A model generated the notes under the pieces. That model did no database searches and was not told where the DNA came from. It worked only from the letters and a program-made list of their open reading frames with translations. 64,000 nt of DNA from Luteimicrobium sp049844995 (lineage in GTDB: Bacteria > Actinomycetota > Actinomycetes > Actinomycetales > Cellulomonadaceae): assembly GCF_049844995.1 (NCBI RefSeq), contig NZ_JBNCMC010000001.1:310001-374000 (forward strand), given 5' to 3'. The translations under genes were made by a program, and so were the position numbers. Of the stretch, positions 8,401 to 16,945 are shown piece after piece. Each line of letters opens with the position of its first letter. Within the stretch, counting starts at the first letter, position 1.

Positions 8401-9638
8401 ACAAGGTGACCGTCACGGGCAACTACCCGGCCGCGGGCTACACCATGCGCCTCGGTGACCTGCAGCGCTCGGCGATCCGCGTGCTCACGACGGTCGAGCA
8501 GTCGGCGCAGTTCGAGCAGCTCGCGTCGCTCCAGGGCGTCTCGGGCATCAAGGCCAAGCCGTACGAGGACCAGTTCACGGACCTCAAGTCGTACGTGGCG
8601 GCCAGCAAGGGCAAGGTGACCACGGAGACCGGCCCGGCGCCGGCGTTCACGGTCACGACCAGCCCCGCGGCTCCGGCGAGCGGCTGGTTCACCGGCCCGG
8701 TGAACGTCTCCGTCTCGGCCGCCGCCGACGACATCGTCACCGTCGCGGTCGACGGCGGCGAGTCGCAGGCGTACACGGGCACCCCGGTGACCGTGTCGGG
8801 CGACGGCGAGCACCAGGTGCTCGTCGCGGTCACGGCCGACAGCTCCAAGCCCGGCCTCAAGGCGCTGACCCTCAAGATCGACGGCACCGCGCCGACGGTC
8901 TCGGTCACCTCCGCGGTCTCCGGCAAGCTGGCCCTCAAGGCGACGGACGAGCTGTCCGGCGTGAAGTCGATCCAGTACTCGCTCGACAACGGCAAGACCT
9001 GGAAGACGTACACGTCGGCGGTCGCGATCTCCGGCGCCCCGAAGGCCGTGAGCTACCGGGCGACGGACAAGGCGGGCAACGTCAGCGCGACGACGTCCGT
9101 GACGGTCCAGGGCGTCCTGACGCTCTCGAAGCCGGTCGTCAAGGGTTCGGCGGTCGTGGGCTCGAAGCTCACCGCGTCGGTCGCGCAGCACACCTCCGGC
9201 GCGACGCTGTCGTACCGGTGGAACCGGGACGGCAAGGCGATCTCGGGTGCCACGAAGTCGACCTACACCGCGGTGTCGGCCGACCGGGGCACGAAGCTGA
9301 GCGTCACGGTCACCGAGAAGAAGTCCGGCTACACGACGGTCACCGCCACGTCGGCGGCGACGACCGTGCTGGGCAAGCTGACCCTGTCGACGCCCACCAT
9401 CGCGGGCACTGCGGCCAAGGGTCACACCGTGACCGCGAAGGTCGCGCAGCACACCTCCGGTGCGCAGCTCTCGTACCAGTGGTACCGCAACGGCAAGGCG
9501 GTCTCGGGTGCGACGTCGTCGACCCACAAGGTCGTCTCCGCCGACCAGGGCAAGAGGCTGACCGTCAAGGTCACGGAGAAGAAGTCGGGCTACCTCACGG
9601 TGGTGAAGACCTCGGCCTCCAAGACCGTGAAGAAGTAG
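5466..9638 (+). CDS. Secreted GH3 beta-glucosidase-type enzyme, permuted domain order
   Basis: A 1390-residue exported glycoside hydrolase family 3 protein. Residues 1 to about 34 are a signal peptide. The order then is inverted relative to classical GH3: an alpha/beta C-domain-like region first (AATEGMVLLENNDNALP, about 50-300), an Fn3-like domain (about 340-440), and then the (beta/alpha)8 catalytic domain (about 620-850). The nucleophile is predicted as Asp823 in MTDWGGSHD, with upstream motifs LSDGPAGLR, GMNVHRDPLNGRNFEYYSED and TIKHFDGNEQEANRN. The tail holds Ig/chitobiase-like segments and two related repeats of about 90 residues (VAQHTSGA...LSYRWNRDG and VAQHTSGAQLSYQWYRNG), likely cell-surface or carbohydrate-contact modules. 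It should cleave terminal beta-linked sugars outside the cell; exact specificity is unknown. Divergent from the ROK gene. Confidence 0.92.
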   Translation: MHLPPRVRGACRVAIPLTLAGALVATGALAAGAATTNPSPNALELANAQLSKKAATEGMVLLENNDNALPVAKSTNVALFGVGAYATVKGGTGSGNVNNRYSINVRTGLENAGFTITTSDAYWGAMTTAFDTKYPPSSTGGVFGPTIDYASVEQALTGTSVQPKAPTDTAIYVVARNSGEGADRKSGAGDYQLTDTEHDDIQRIGQTYQHVIVVLNVGGVVDTSFFKQINKAANDPEGGKPIDSLLLMSQAGQEGGNAVAEVLDGDVTPSGKLTDTWASKYSYYPASATFGANDGNTTTEQYTEGIYVGYRYFDSFYASLNASDPDGVVDYPFGYGLSYTNFHIDAQSVTADMNKVTVKAKVTNVGKTYSGKEVVEAYFSAPQNGLDKPYQELAGYAKTDDLAPGASQVLTISYDTTEMSSYDESKAAYVMDAGDYLVRVGDSSRNTHVAAKLHLGSDLVTEQDHNELTDQKPDSVLSSDPANFYTYDGESDEIAAAPQVALDTTGFTATQAASAYQQDVTVDNTSPYYALDGDTISSTTAYTDPNQTSWEGTGAPYAAKTGETVEHVTTSPTNTLYDVAKGKITIQQLVAGLSVTQLANIVEGASAAGSTLSATGAAGYTTAKYENLGIPALTLSDGPAGLRITQKIATTPATYQFGTAWPVGTLLAQTWDRDLVAQVGQAVGKEMQEYGVSLWLAPGMNVHRDPLNGRNFEYYSEDPLSSGLTAAAMTAGVQSVPGEGVTIKHFDGNEQEANRNAVNDVVDERGFREIELKGFEVAVKAAQPMAVMSSYNKISGTYASQNYDLLTDILRGEWGYQGLVMTDWGGSHDTVGTMYAGNDLIEPGNAPQNVINTTIKVPPAIDVSGLPVYNKTVTSTRTSYAWSFNGLTPSATGSVAIPTTVDANTDLSKVPASGTTTVDAINNQVFTPNPKFTSVNDAYTQTAALLAGSALTAAQKAGVTLTDVVHATPGDDTTPVVSYKVTVTGNYPAAGYTMRLGDLQRSAIRVLTTVEQSAQFEQLASLQGVSGIKAKPYEDQFTDLKSYVAASKGKVTTETGPAPAFTVTTSPAAPASGWFTGPVNVSVSAAADDIVTVAVDGGESQAYTGTPVTVSGDGEHQVLVAVTADSSKPGLKALTLKIDGTAPTVSVTSAVSGKLALKATDELSGVKSIQYSLDNGKTWKTYTSAVAISGAPKAVSYRATDKAGNVSATTSVTVQGVLTLSKPVVKGSAVVGSKLTASVAQHTSGATLSYRWNRDGKAISGATKSTYTAVSADRGTKLSVTVTEKKSGYTTVTATSAATTVLGKLTLSTPTIAGTAAKGHTVTAKVAQHTSGAQLSYQWYRNGKAVSGATSSTHKVVSADQGKRLTVKVTEKKSGYLTVVKTSASKTVKK

Positions 9639-9650
9639 CGGCTCAGCCGA

Positions 9651-9688
9651 ACGAGGCCCCGTCGTCCACCCGGACGACGGGGCCTCGT
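9651..9688 (+). terminator. Strong hairpin after the GH3 gene
   Basis: ACGAGGCCCCGTCGTCC (9651-9667) pairs perfectly with GGACGACGGGGCCTCGT (9672-9688), a 17-bp stem with a 4-nt loop, starting 12 nt after the GH3 stop codon. There is no T-run, as is common for actinobacterial terminators. Confidence 0.8.
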
Positions 9689-9738
9689 GCCGTCCGGTCT
9701 CGGGCCGCGTCGCTCTCGGCGCGTCCTAGGGTGGGCGG

Positions 9739-10605
9739 GTGACGACGGAGACCGGGTACCGGGAGCCGGACGCTGCGGCCGTCGGGAGGCTCGTCGACGA
9801 GGTCCTCACCGCCGCAGGCGACCCGGCGCGCGCCGCGACCGCCGCGTGGGTCCGGAGCGGGTCGTCGTCGCTCGTGGTGCTGGGGGAGCGCACCGCCGTC
9901 CGCGTCGCCCGCGACCCGCACGCCGCGCCCGAGCTGCTGCGCGCCCAGCGGCTCGTCGACGCGCTGCCGTACCTCCCGTTCGCGGTCCCGCGCTCGGTCG
10001 GCGAGGTCGCCGTGCTCGACGGCGTCACCGCGGTCCCCGTCCGGCGGCTCGGCGGGACGCCCCACGAGCCGGGGAGCGGCGACCCGGTCGAGCTGCGCCG
10101 GCTGCTCGTCGCGATCCACACGATCGACCCCACGCCCCTGGAGGGTCTGCTCGCCCGCCCCCGCGCGTTCTACGGCGGCGACCGCTGGTACGAGGTGCTC
10201 GCCGAGGACGCCGTCCCGCTCCTGCCCGCGACGCTGCGCGCCGCCGCCCGGGACGCCGTGGACCGGCTGGCCGCAGCCGAGGTGCCGGTGAGCGCCGTCG
10301 GGCACGGCGACCTCGCGGGCGCCAACGTGCTGTGGGACGGCGGGCGCGTCGTCGGGGTGCTCGACTGGGACCTCGCGAGCGTGGACGACCCCGCCGAGGA
10401 CGTCGCCAGCCTCGCCGGGTGGCACGGCTGGGACCTCGCACCCGCGCTCGCCGACCCCGCCACGGTCGAACGGGCGGCGTTGTTCCGTGCCGTCGCCCCG
10501 CTCACCGTCGTGGCGTTCGCGCTGCTCCGGGGACGGCCCGACGAGGAGGTCGCGCGCGCCGTCGCCCGCGCGGCCGAGCGCCTCCCGGGCAGGCTCCCGG
10601 GATAG
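9739..10605 (+). CDS. APH-family phosphotransferase
   Basis: A 288-residue small-molecule kinase of the aminoglycoside phosphotransferase fold. The catalytic loop GHGDLAGANVLW and the metal site GVLDWDLAS are intact. It starts with GTG at 9739. It is a different subfamily from the kinase at 2154 and shares little beyond the motifs. Substrate unknown. It stands alone between the GH3 terminator and the convergent MarR gene. Confidence 0.8.
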   Translation: MTTETGYREPDAAAVGRLVDEVLTAAGDPARAATAAWVRSGSSSLVVLGERTAVRVARDPHAAPELLRAQRLVDALPYLPFAVPRSVGEVAVLDGVTAVPVRRLGGTPHEPGSGDPVELRRLLVAIHTIDPTPLEGLLARPRAFYGGDRWYEVLAEDAVPLLPATLRAAARDAVDRLAAAEVPVSAVGHGDLAGANVLWDGGRVVGVLDWDLASVDDPAEDVASLAGWHGWDLAPALADPATVERAALFRAVAPLTVVAFALLRGRPDEEVARAVARAAERLPGRLPG

Positions 10606-10615
10606 CCGAACGGCC

Positions 10616-11104
10616 CTACCGGCGCGCGGCGGACCCGTCGACGACCTCCCCGTACGCGGTGACGAACTTCCCGAGCAGGGTGACGAGCTGCTCGGCGTCG
10701 TCGGCACCGAGGGCGGCGAGGGCGGCGTCGTACTGGCCGAGCGAGCTGGCGATGGCCTCGTCGAAGATCGCGAGGCCGTTCTCGCTTGCCGTGAAGACGT
10801 AGGCGCCGCGCTCGGGGTCGCGCTCGCGGTCGAGGAGGCCGGCCTGGTGGGCGGCGTTGACCTGACGGTTGACGGTGGACTGCTCGAGGTTCAGCTCCTC
10901 GGCGATCTGGCGGAGCGTCCGCGGCGTGTGGTCGCTGAAGAGCCAGAGCAGCCGGCCGTCGGCGACGTTGAGGCGGCCCTGGTGCTCGGCGATGCGCCGG
11001 TGCTGGTCGAGGTGGAAGAGCGCGGACGCGACGCGTGTCCCGGGCGCTGCCTCGCGAGAGGTCACGGCGGAGCGGGTCCGGGCGGACGGTCGGGCGGCGG
11101 TCAT
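10616..11104 (-). CDS. MarR-family repressor, divergent from MFS exporter
   Basis: A 162-residue winged-helix protein: recognition region RQIAEELNLEQSTVNRQVNA, wing DRERDPERGAYVF. ATG at 11104 is preceded by AGGAGG on the minus strand and is preferred over an upstream in-frame start at 11191, which would run over the operator region. It is divergently arranged with a DHA2-type drug exporter, so it probably represses that gene and itself and is released by the exported compound. Confidence 0.85.
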   Translation of the reverse strand: MTAARPSARTRSAVTSREAAPGTRVASALFHLDQHRRIAEHQGRLNVADGRLLWLFSDHTPRTLRQIAEELNLEQSTVNRQVNAAHQAGLLDRERDPERGAYVFTASENGLAIFDEAIASSLGQYDAALAALGADDAEQLVTLLGKFVTAYGEVVDGSAARR

Positions 11105-11145
11105 GGGTCCTCCTGCGGTGGGGGCGTCGTTGCCCCTCGTGAGAT

Positions 11146-11162
11146 ATGTAGGTAGCATACAT
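11146..11162. promoter_or_regulatory. Candidate MarR operator
   Basis: ATGTA-GGTAGCA-TACAT: perfect 5-bp arms around 7 nt in the divergent MarR/MFS gap. The AT-rich dyad stands out from the surrounding GC-rich DNA. Assignment to the adjacent MarR is inference from position. Confidence 0.5.
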
Positions 11163-11208
11163 GACAGGTCAGCCTTGTGTAACTTGCACATCCCTCCGAG
11201 GAGTCCCC

Positions 11209-12690
11209 GTGAACCCGCCGTCCACCACCACCGCGCGCCGGAGCGACCGCGCGGTGCTCGTCATCGCGGTGCTGTGCTTCAGCAGCCTGTGCGCCGCGCT
11301 GATGCAGTCGCTCGTCATCCCGATCCAGTCCGAGCTCCCGCAGCTCCTGAACACCAGCGCCAGCAACGCGTCGTGGGTCGTCACCGCGACGCTCCTGGGC
11401 GGCGGCGTCTCCATGCCGCTCACGGGTCGCCTCGCCGACATGCTCGGCAAGAAGCCCGTGCTCGTCGCCGCCGCGTCGATCCTCGTGATCGGCTCGTTGA
11501 TCTGCGCGCTGTCCGACTCGCTCGCGTTCGTGCTCGTCGGCCGCGTCCTGCAGGGTGTCGCGATGGGCTACATCCCCGTCGCGATCTCGATGGTCCGCGA
11601 GGTCGCCCCGGCTCGCCTGGTCAACACCGCCGTCGCCGCCGTCAGCGCGACGCTCGGCGTGGGCGGCGCGCTCGGCCTGCCGCTCGCCGCCTGGATCGCC
11701 CAGGGCCACGACTGGCACCTGCTGTTCTGGGTCTCGACCGTCCTCGCCGTAGCCATGGTGGTGCTGTCCGTCGTCGTCCTCCCGCACGTCCACGACGCGC
11801 ACCCCGCGCGCATCGACGTGATCGGCGCGATCGGCCTCGCCGTGGGTCTCGTCGGCGTGCTCGTCGGCATCTCCAAGGGCAGCGACTGGGGCTGGGGAGA
11901 GCTCTCCACGATGGGCTCGATCGTCGGTGGCGTCGTCGTCCTGCTCGTCTGGGGCTGGTACCAGCTGCGCCGGCAGGACCCGCTCGTCGACCTGCGCACC
12001 ATGAGCAAGAAGCCGATCCTCTTCACCAACCTCGCCGCCGTGCTCATCGGCTTCGGGATGATGGCGCAGTCGATCGTCGTGCCGCAGCTCCTCGAGCTGC
12101 CGTCAGCGGCCGGCGGCCTCGGCCAGACCATCCTCGCGGCCGGTCTGTGGATGGCGCCCGGCGGCCTCATGATGATGGCGTTCGCGCCCGTCTCCTCGAA
12201 GCTCCTCACCCGCTTCGGCGGCCGGATCACCATGTCGCTCGGCGCGTTCGTGCTCGCCGCCGGCTACGTCGTCGCCGTCTTCATGACGAACGCGCCGTGG
12301 CAGCTGCTCGTCGCGTCCTGCGTGGTGTGCGCGGGCGTCGGGATCGGCTACGCGGCCATGCCGACCCTGATCCTGAGCAACGTCCCGGCAGCCGAGGCCG
12401 CGTCGAGCGTCTCGGTCAACACGCTCATGCGGTCCATCGGCACCACCGTCGCGGGCGCGGTCATGGCGCTGGTCCTCACGAGCCAGACGTTCACGCTCGC
12501 CCCGGGCACGCCCGAGATCCCGACGCACGGCGCGTTCCGCCTCTGCTTCCTCATCGGCGCGCTCGCGGCGGCCGCCGGCGCGGCGATCGTCCTGCTGATC
12601 CCGCGGCGCGGCCGGACGCCCGAGGTCCCCGCCGAGGACGCGGCGCCTGCCGTCCGCGACGAGCTCGCCGTCGCCGCCGTCGCGGAGTAG
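11209..12690 (+). CDS. MFS drug:H+ exporter, DHA2 (EmrB/QacA) type
   Basis: A 493-residue major facilitator transporter with about 14 predicted membrane segments. The family motifs are visible: GGGVSMPLTGRLADMLGKKP (motif A) and, near residue 130, GRVLQGVAMGYIPVAISMV (motif C-like region of helices 4-5). It is expected to export hydrophobic compounds using the proton gradient. The chosen GTG at 11209 follows CGAGGAG closely; an ATG at 11161 is in frame but sits on the operator. A strong hairpin follows the gene. Confidence 0.88.
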   Translation: MNPPSTTTARRSDRAVLVIAVLCFSSLCAALMQSLVIPIQSELPQLLNTSASNASWVVTATLLGGGVSMPLTGRLADMLGKKPVLVAAASILVIGSLICALSDSLAFVLVGRVLQGVAMGYIPVAISMVREVAPARLVNTAVAAVSATLGVGGALGLPLAAWIAQGHDWHLLFWVSTVLAVAMVVLSVVVLPHVHDAHPARIDVIGAIGLAVGLVGVLVGISKGSDWGWGELSTMGSIVGGVVVLLVWGWYQLRRQDPLVDLRTMSKKPILFTNLAAVLIGFGMMAQSIVVPQLLELPSAAGGLGQTILAAGLWMAPGGLMMMAFAPVSSKLLTRFGGRITMSLGAFVLAAGYVVAVFMTNAPWQLLVASCVVCAGVGIGYAAMPTLILSNVPAAEAASSVSVNTLMRSIGTTVAGAVMALVLTSQTFTLAPGTPEIPTHGAFRLCFLIGALAAAAGAAIVLLIPRRGRTPEVPAEDAAPAVRDELAVAAVAE

Positions 12691-12706
12691 GGCACCGGGG
12701 GCAGGG

Positions 12707-12745
12707 GTCAAGGATCGGGCGCGCGACACGCGCCCGATCCTTGAC
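12707..12745 (+). terminator. Strong hairpin after the MFS gene
   Basis: GTCAAGGATCGGGCGCG (12707-12723) pairs perfectly with CGCGCCCGATCCTTGAC (12729-12745): a 17-bp stem with a 5-nt loop, 17 nt after the MFS stop. It insulates the exporter from the GH92 gene. Confidence 0.8.
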
Positions 12746-12782
12746 ACCGTGCAACGGCGCGGGATAGACACCTAGGGGCTTG

Positions 12783-12807
12783 GACAACGCTGTCAGCCAG
12801 CGATGTC
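12783..12807 (+). promoter_or_regulatory. Two adjacent LacI-type operator sites upstream of GH92
   Basis: GACAACGCTGTC (12783-12794) fits GACANCGNTGTC exactly. It is followed at 12796-12807 by GCCAGCGATGTC, which fits with one mismatch. This dyad is the classical shape for LacI-family sugar repressors in actinobacteria. The same pattern recurs intact at 41371-41382 and partially at 5318. No LacI gene lies in the window, so the regulator would act in trans. Confidence 0.6.
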
Positions 12808-12869
12808 ACCAGCGTGGTCGAAGCGTTCAGTGCGTCCGTCTCACACCGCACGAAGGGCAGGAACCGACG

Positions 12870-15800
12870 ATGGTGCACCACCCCTTACGAGGACGTCGCG
12901 CATGGCGCGTCCTGGCGGCCTCCGGAGCAGCCGCAGCGCTGCTCACGGGGGCCTTCACGGCCGGGCCTGCGCAGGCGCAGAAGCTCCCGGCGCTCGTCAC
13001 CGACCCCGCCACGTACGTCGACCCGATCATCGGGACGTCGAACGCCGGCAACACCTACCCGGGCGCCGTCGTGCCGTTCGGCATGCTGGCCTGGAGCCCG
13101 CAGACGTCGACCGGCAACCAGGCGTCCAACCCCGCGCCCGGCGGCTACCGCTACGACGCGACCCGCATCCGCGGCTTCAGCCTCACCCACCTCAACGGCG
13201 TGGGCTGCTCGGGCGCCAACGGCGACATCCCGGTCATGCCGTACGTGGGCGACGTGACCTCGTCGCCCAGCGCCGACACGAAGGACGCCACCTACGCGAG
13301 CACGTTCTCGCACGCGAACGAGAAGGCCGAGGCCGGCTCGTACTCCGTCCGCCTCGACAGCGGCGCGAGCGCCTCGCTCACGACGACGCAGCGCACCGGC
13401 ACCGGGCTGTTCGGCTTCCCGGCGGGCAAGGCCGCGAGCATGCTGTTCCGCACCTCGAGCTCGGAGTCGGGGAGCACCGACGCCACGGTCACGGTGGACC
13501 CGAAGGCCAAGACGGTCACCGGCTCCGTCGATGCGGGGAACTTCTGCGGCCCGCAGAGCGCCAACAACCGCCACGACGGCTACACGCTGTACTTCACCGC
13601 CCACTTCGACACGAAGTTCGCGTCGGAAGGCACGTGGAAGGACGACGCGCTCACCCCGGGCTCCACGTCGGCGTCGGGCGGCACGGGCTACTCCACGAGC
13701 GGCAACCCGGTCGCGGGCAAGGGCTCGGGCGCGTACGTGACGTTCCCCGCCGGGACGCGCCAGGTGCAGGTCAAGGTCGCGATCTCCTACGTGAGCGCGG
13801 CCAACGCCGAGCTCAACCTCAAGGCCGAGAACCCGGCCTCGAAGACCTTCGACAAGACCCGCAAGGCCGCCGTCAAGACCTGGGACCGGGCCCTGGGCGC
13901 CGCCCAGGTCGGCGGCGGGACCCAGGACCAGAAGACGACGTTCTACACGGCGCTCTACCACTCGATGCTCGAGCCCACGCTCACGAGCGACGTCGACGGC
14001 CGGTACCTCGGCGGCGACCGGAAGGTCCACACCGTCACGAAGTACCAGGACGAGCAGTACGGCACGTTCTCCGGGTGGGACCAGTACCGCGGCCAGGTGC
14101 AGCTCCTCGCGCTGCTGAACCCCGACGTCGCGAGCGACTACGCCCAGTCCCTCAAGAACTACGCCGACCAGCGCGGCGGCGAGTGGGACCGCTGGCTCCT
14201 CGAGAACGCGAAGACGAGCGTCATGTCCGGCGACCCGTCGGCCGCGGCGCTCGCGGGCATGTACGCGTTCGGGGCTCGCGGGTTCGACGTCAAGGGCTCG
14301 CTCGCGTCGCTCGTCACGGCGGCGACCGTCCCGACCGAGAACGACCTCAGCAGCGCCGGCTGCAACGTCGAGTGCGTCGGCCAGCGCCCCGCCCTCGACC
14401 AGTACCTGAAGATCGGCTACGTCCCCGCGGACGACTGCCACTGCTGGGGCGGCGCGGCCGAGACCCTCGAGGACTCCGCGGCCGACGCCGGCATCTCCGA
14501 GCTCGCCTCCGCGCTCGGCAAGGACGCGGTCGCCTCCGAGTTCCGCGACCGCTCCGGCGCGTGGAGCAACGTCTTCGACCCCGACGCGACCTCCGACGGC
14601 GGCTACATGCGCAACCGGTCGGCCGACGGCACGTGGTCGGGAGCGAGCTTCAGCCCGGGGACCGGCTCCGGCTTCGTCGAGGGGTCGAGCGCCCGGTACA
14701 CCTGGATGGTCTACTCCGACGTCGCCGGGCTCGCCTCGGCGCTCGGCGGCAAGCAGGCCACCGTCGACCGGCTCGACGGCTTCTTCAAGGCCGACGACGG
14801 CACCTTCGACTTCTCCGCGAAGGACGACACCAAGTACGACGCCACCAACGAGCCCGACATCAACGCGCCGTACCTCTACGACTACGTCGGCGCGCCGTAC
14901 AAGACCCAGGAGACGGTCCGCGCGGAGATGGACCAGCTCTGGACGGCCGACTCCGGCGGCATCCCCGGCAACGACGACGCCGGGACCATGTCGTCCTGGT
15001 ACGTGTGGTCGGCGCTCGGCATGTACCCGCAGAACCCGACGCGCGCGGACCTCGTCCTCACGTCGCCGCTGTTCCCGCGGGCCGTGGTGCACACCGGCAC
15101 GGGCAAGACCATCACGGTGAACGCGCCGGCCGCGTCCTCGAAGAACGTCTACGTCCAGGACGTCCAGGTCACCGGCGCGCCCTCGAACCGGCCGTGGGTC
15201 CCCGCGTCGTTCGTGAAGAAGGGCGGCACGCTCGACTACACCCTCGTCGCCAAGGCCCAGAAGTCGTGGGGCAAGGCGGCGGCCGACGCCCCGCCCTCGT
15301 TCCGCGACGGCGAGATCCCGGCGTTCGTCCGCTCCTCCGACTCGTCCGTGAAGGTCGAGCCGGGTGCGCAGGCGAAGACGTCGCTCACGATGTCGACCAT
15401 GACCGGCAAGCAGGTCCGGGTGCGGTGGAGCATCGAGGCGCCGGACGGGCTGAAGGTCACACCCTCCGCCAGCGCGGTCACCGTCCCGAAGTCCGGGCAG
15501 GTCACCGTGCCGGTGACGGTCAAGGCCACCAAGCAGGCCGCGGACGGCGTCTACACGCTGCCCGTCACGGCGACGACGACCGACGGGCAGCGCATCGCCG
15601 CGGCCCCGCTCACGGTCACCGTCGGCACCGAGGGAACGCTGAGCTGGTACGTCAACAACCGCGCCATCTCGGCCTCGGACGACGACCCGAAGGCGAACTT
15701 CGACGGCGAGGGCTGGAGCTACTCGGCGGCGGCGCTCGCGGCGGCCGGGGCGACCCCGGGCGGGACCGTCTCGGCCGGCGGGTTCGACTTCACCTGGCCC

Positions 15801-16214
15801 GACGTCGCGCCGGGCTCGCCCGACAACGTCGTGGCCGGCGGCGGCGACCAGGTCCTCGACCTGAGCGCGTCGTCGAAGGGCGCGACGAAGCTCGCGTTCC
15901 TCGGCAGCGCGAGTGAGGGCCAGGCGTCCGGCACGGTGACCCTCACGTACACGGACGGGTCGACGCAGACGGCCACCGTCGGGTTCAGCGACTGGACCCT
16001 CGGCGGTGGTGGCGGTGCCCCGCAGTTCGGGAACGTCATCGCGCTGCAGACCGCGTACCGCGACCAGTCGGGCCTGGGCAAGGACCCCGTGAAGACGGAC
16101 ATCTTCGCGACCGCGCCCATCGCCCTCACCGCGGGCAAGCAGCTCCAGAGCGTGACGCTGCCGACCACGGTCGACGGCGGCGACCTGCACGTGTTCGCGG
16201 TCGCCACGGCCTGA
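12870..16214 (+). CDS. Secreted GH92 alpha-mannosidase
   Basis: A 1114-residue exported GH92 enzyme. This family is Ca2+-dependent and releases alpha-linked mannose (mostly alpha-1,2) from N-glycans or yeast mannan. Signal peptide 1-36, cut after AQA. Family marks: YVDPIIGTSNAGNTYPGAVV near the N-terminus, GSSARYTWMVYSDV, PYLYDYVGAPYKTQETVR and GIPGNDDAGTMSSWYVWSAL, with the catalytic acidic pair at Asp702-Asp703. After about residue 830 come an NPCBM-associated (NEW3-like) beta domain and a C-terminal carbohydrate-binding-like domain. The ATG at 12870 starts a clean signal peptide; the upstream in-frame extension covers the operator. With GH3 it suggests use of plant or fungal glycans. Confidence 0.93.
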   Translation: MVHHPLRGRRAWRVLAASGAAAALLTGAFTAGPAQAQKLPALVTDPATYVDPIIGTSNAGNTYPGAVVPFGMLAWSPQTSTGNQASNPAPGGYRYDATRIRGFSLTHLNGVGCSGANGDIPVMPYVGDVTSSPSADTKDATYASTFSHANEKAEAGSYSVRLDSGASASLTTTQRTGTGLFGFPAGKAASMLFRTSSSESGSTDATVTVDPKAKTVTGSVDAGNFCGPQSANNRHDGYTLYFTAHFDTKFASEGTWKDDALTPGSTSASGGTGYSTSGNPVAGKGSGAYVTFPAGTRQVQVKVAISYVSAANAELNLKAENPASKTFDKTRKAAVKTWDRALGAAQVGGGTQDQKTTFYTALYHSMLEPTLTSDVDGRYLGGDRKVHTVTKYQDEQYGTFSGWDQYRGQVQLLALLNPDVASDYAQSLKNYADQRGGEWDRWLLENAKTSVMSGDPSAAALAGMYAFGARGFDVKGSLASLVTAATVPTENDLSSAGCNVECVGQRPALDQYLKIGYVPADDCHCWGGAAETLEDSAADAGISELASALGKDAVASEFRDRSGAWSNVFDPDATSDGGYMRNRSADGTWSGASFSPGTGSGFVEGSSARYTWMVYSDVAGLASALGGKQATVDRLDGFFKADDGTFDFSAKDDTKYDATNEPDINAPYLYDYVGAPYKTQETVRAEMDQLWTADSGGIPGNDDAGTMSSWYVWSALGMYPQNPTRADLVLTSPLFPRAVVHTGTGKTITVNAPAASSKNVYVQDVQVTGAPSNRPWVPASFVKKGGTLDYTLVAKAQKSWGKAAADAPPSFRDGEIPAFVRSSDSSVKVEPGAQAKTSLTMSTMTGKQVRVRWSIEAPDGLKVTPSASAVTVPKSGQVTVPVTVKATKQAADGVYTLPVTATTTDGQRIAAAPLTVTVGTEGTLSWYVNNRAISASDDDPKANFDGEGWSYSAAALAAAGATPGGTVSAGGFDFTWPDVAPGSPDNVVAGGGDQVLDLSASSKGATKLAFLGSASEGQASGTVTLTYTDGSTQTATVGFSDWTLGGGGGAPQFGNVIALQTAYRDQSGLGKDPVKTDIFATAPIALTAGKQLQSVTLPTTVDGGDLHVFAVATA

Positions 16215-16230
16215 CGGCCATCGGACGGAC

Positions 16231-16268
16231 GGCCCGGCCGGGGTGGGTGCTCAACCCCCGGCCGGGCC
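16231..16268. terminator. Bidirectional hairpin between GH92 and TetR genes
   Basis: GGCCCGGCCGGGG (16231-16243) pairs with CCCCGGCCGGGCC (16256-16268), a 13-bp stem. It begins 17 nt after the GH92 stop and overlaps the last codons of the convergent TetR gene (stop at 16251-16253), so it may serve both genes. Confidence 0.7.
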
Positions 16269-16934
16269 GTCGTCGTGCCCGGGGAGCGAGCCGCGGAGCA
16301 GACGGGTGAGGATCCCGGTGAGGCGCGGCTCGACGTCGACCAGGGCGTGCCCGAGGCGCGGGTCGCTGCGGTACAGCGCGAGGACCTCCGCGCCGGGGGT
16401 GGCGATCTGCCAGAACGCCCCGGCGAGCGCCACGGCGGTGGCGACGACGTCGACGGCGGCCGGCTCGGGAAGTGTGGGCAGCGCGCCGCGTGTCGTGGCG
16501 ACGATCGCCTCGAGCTCCTCGTGGGTGACCAGCTTGAAGGCGCGCACGGCCTCCACGGAGACGTTCCGCTCGAGGTTGAGCGGCGCGTGCGCGAGCAGGT
16601 CGCAGAAGGGGCCGCGCGCGGCGAGCGTGCGCGCGTAGGCGCCCGCGACGGACGACGGCGTGGGGGCGTCGTCGCCCGCGAGCTCCGCCCGGACCGCGGG
16701 GCCCCACTCGCGCCATCCGTCGGCGGTGAGCCGCAGGAAGATCTCCTCGCGCGTCTCGAAGTACCGCAGGAGTGCGGACTTGTGCATTCCGACGGCGTCG
16801 GCGACGTCGGTGAGCGTGATCTCGCGGACGCCGCGCTCGGAGGCGAGGCGTCGGGCGGCGTCGAGGATCGCCTGCTCGCGTGCCTGCTTGGCCTCGGCGC
16901 TGCGCGCGCGCTGGAACCCGGTGGTGGACGTCAC
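16251..16934 (-). CDS. TetR-family repressor
   Basis: A 227-residue TetR-type regulator. The N-terminal helix-turn-helix is clear: AILDAARRLASERGVREITL then DVADAVGMHKSALLRYFETR. The C-terminal domain is the ligand-binding/dimer part. It is divergent from an SDR oxidoreductase with a perfect 19-bp palindrome between them, the typical layout of a repressor controlling an enzyme that acts on the inducer. Its 3' end overlaps the GH92 hairpin. Confidence 0.88.
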   Translation of the reverse strand: MTSTTGFQRARSAEAKQAREQAILDAARRLASERGVREITLTDVADAVGMHKSALLRYFETREEIFLRLTADGWREWGPAVRAELAGDDAPTPSSVAGAYARTLAARGPFCDLLAHAPLNLERNVSVEAVRAFKLVTHEELEAIVATTRGALPTLPEPAAVDVVATAVALAGAFWQIATPGAEVLALYRSDPRLGHALVDVEPRLTGILTRLLRGSLPGHDDGPAGG

Positions 16935-16945
16935 GCAGGCAGTCT

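Noticed and set aside
5031..9527. Very long open frame (about 1500 codons) antisense to the GH3 gene
   Set aside because: Arginine/valine/aspartate-rich composition typical of the opposite strand of a GC-rich gene, with no domain. The plus-strand gene has signal peptide, catalytic motifs and codon bias.
12885..16190. About 1100-codon open frame antisense to the GH92 gene
   Set aside because: Same shadow composition; it has no motif, while the forward frame carries all GH92 landmarks.
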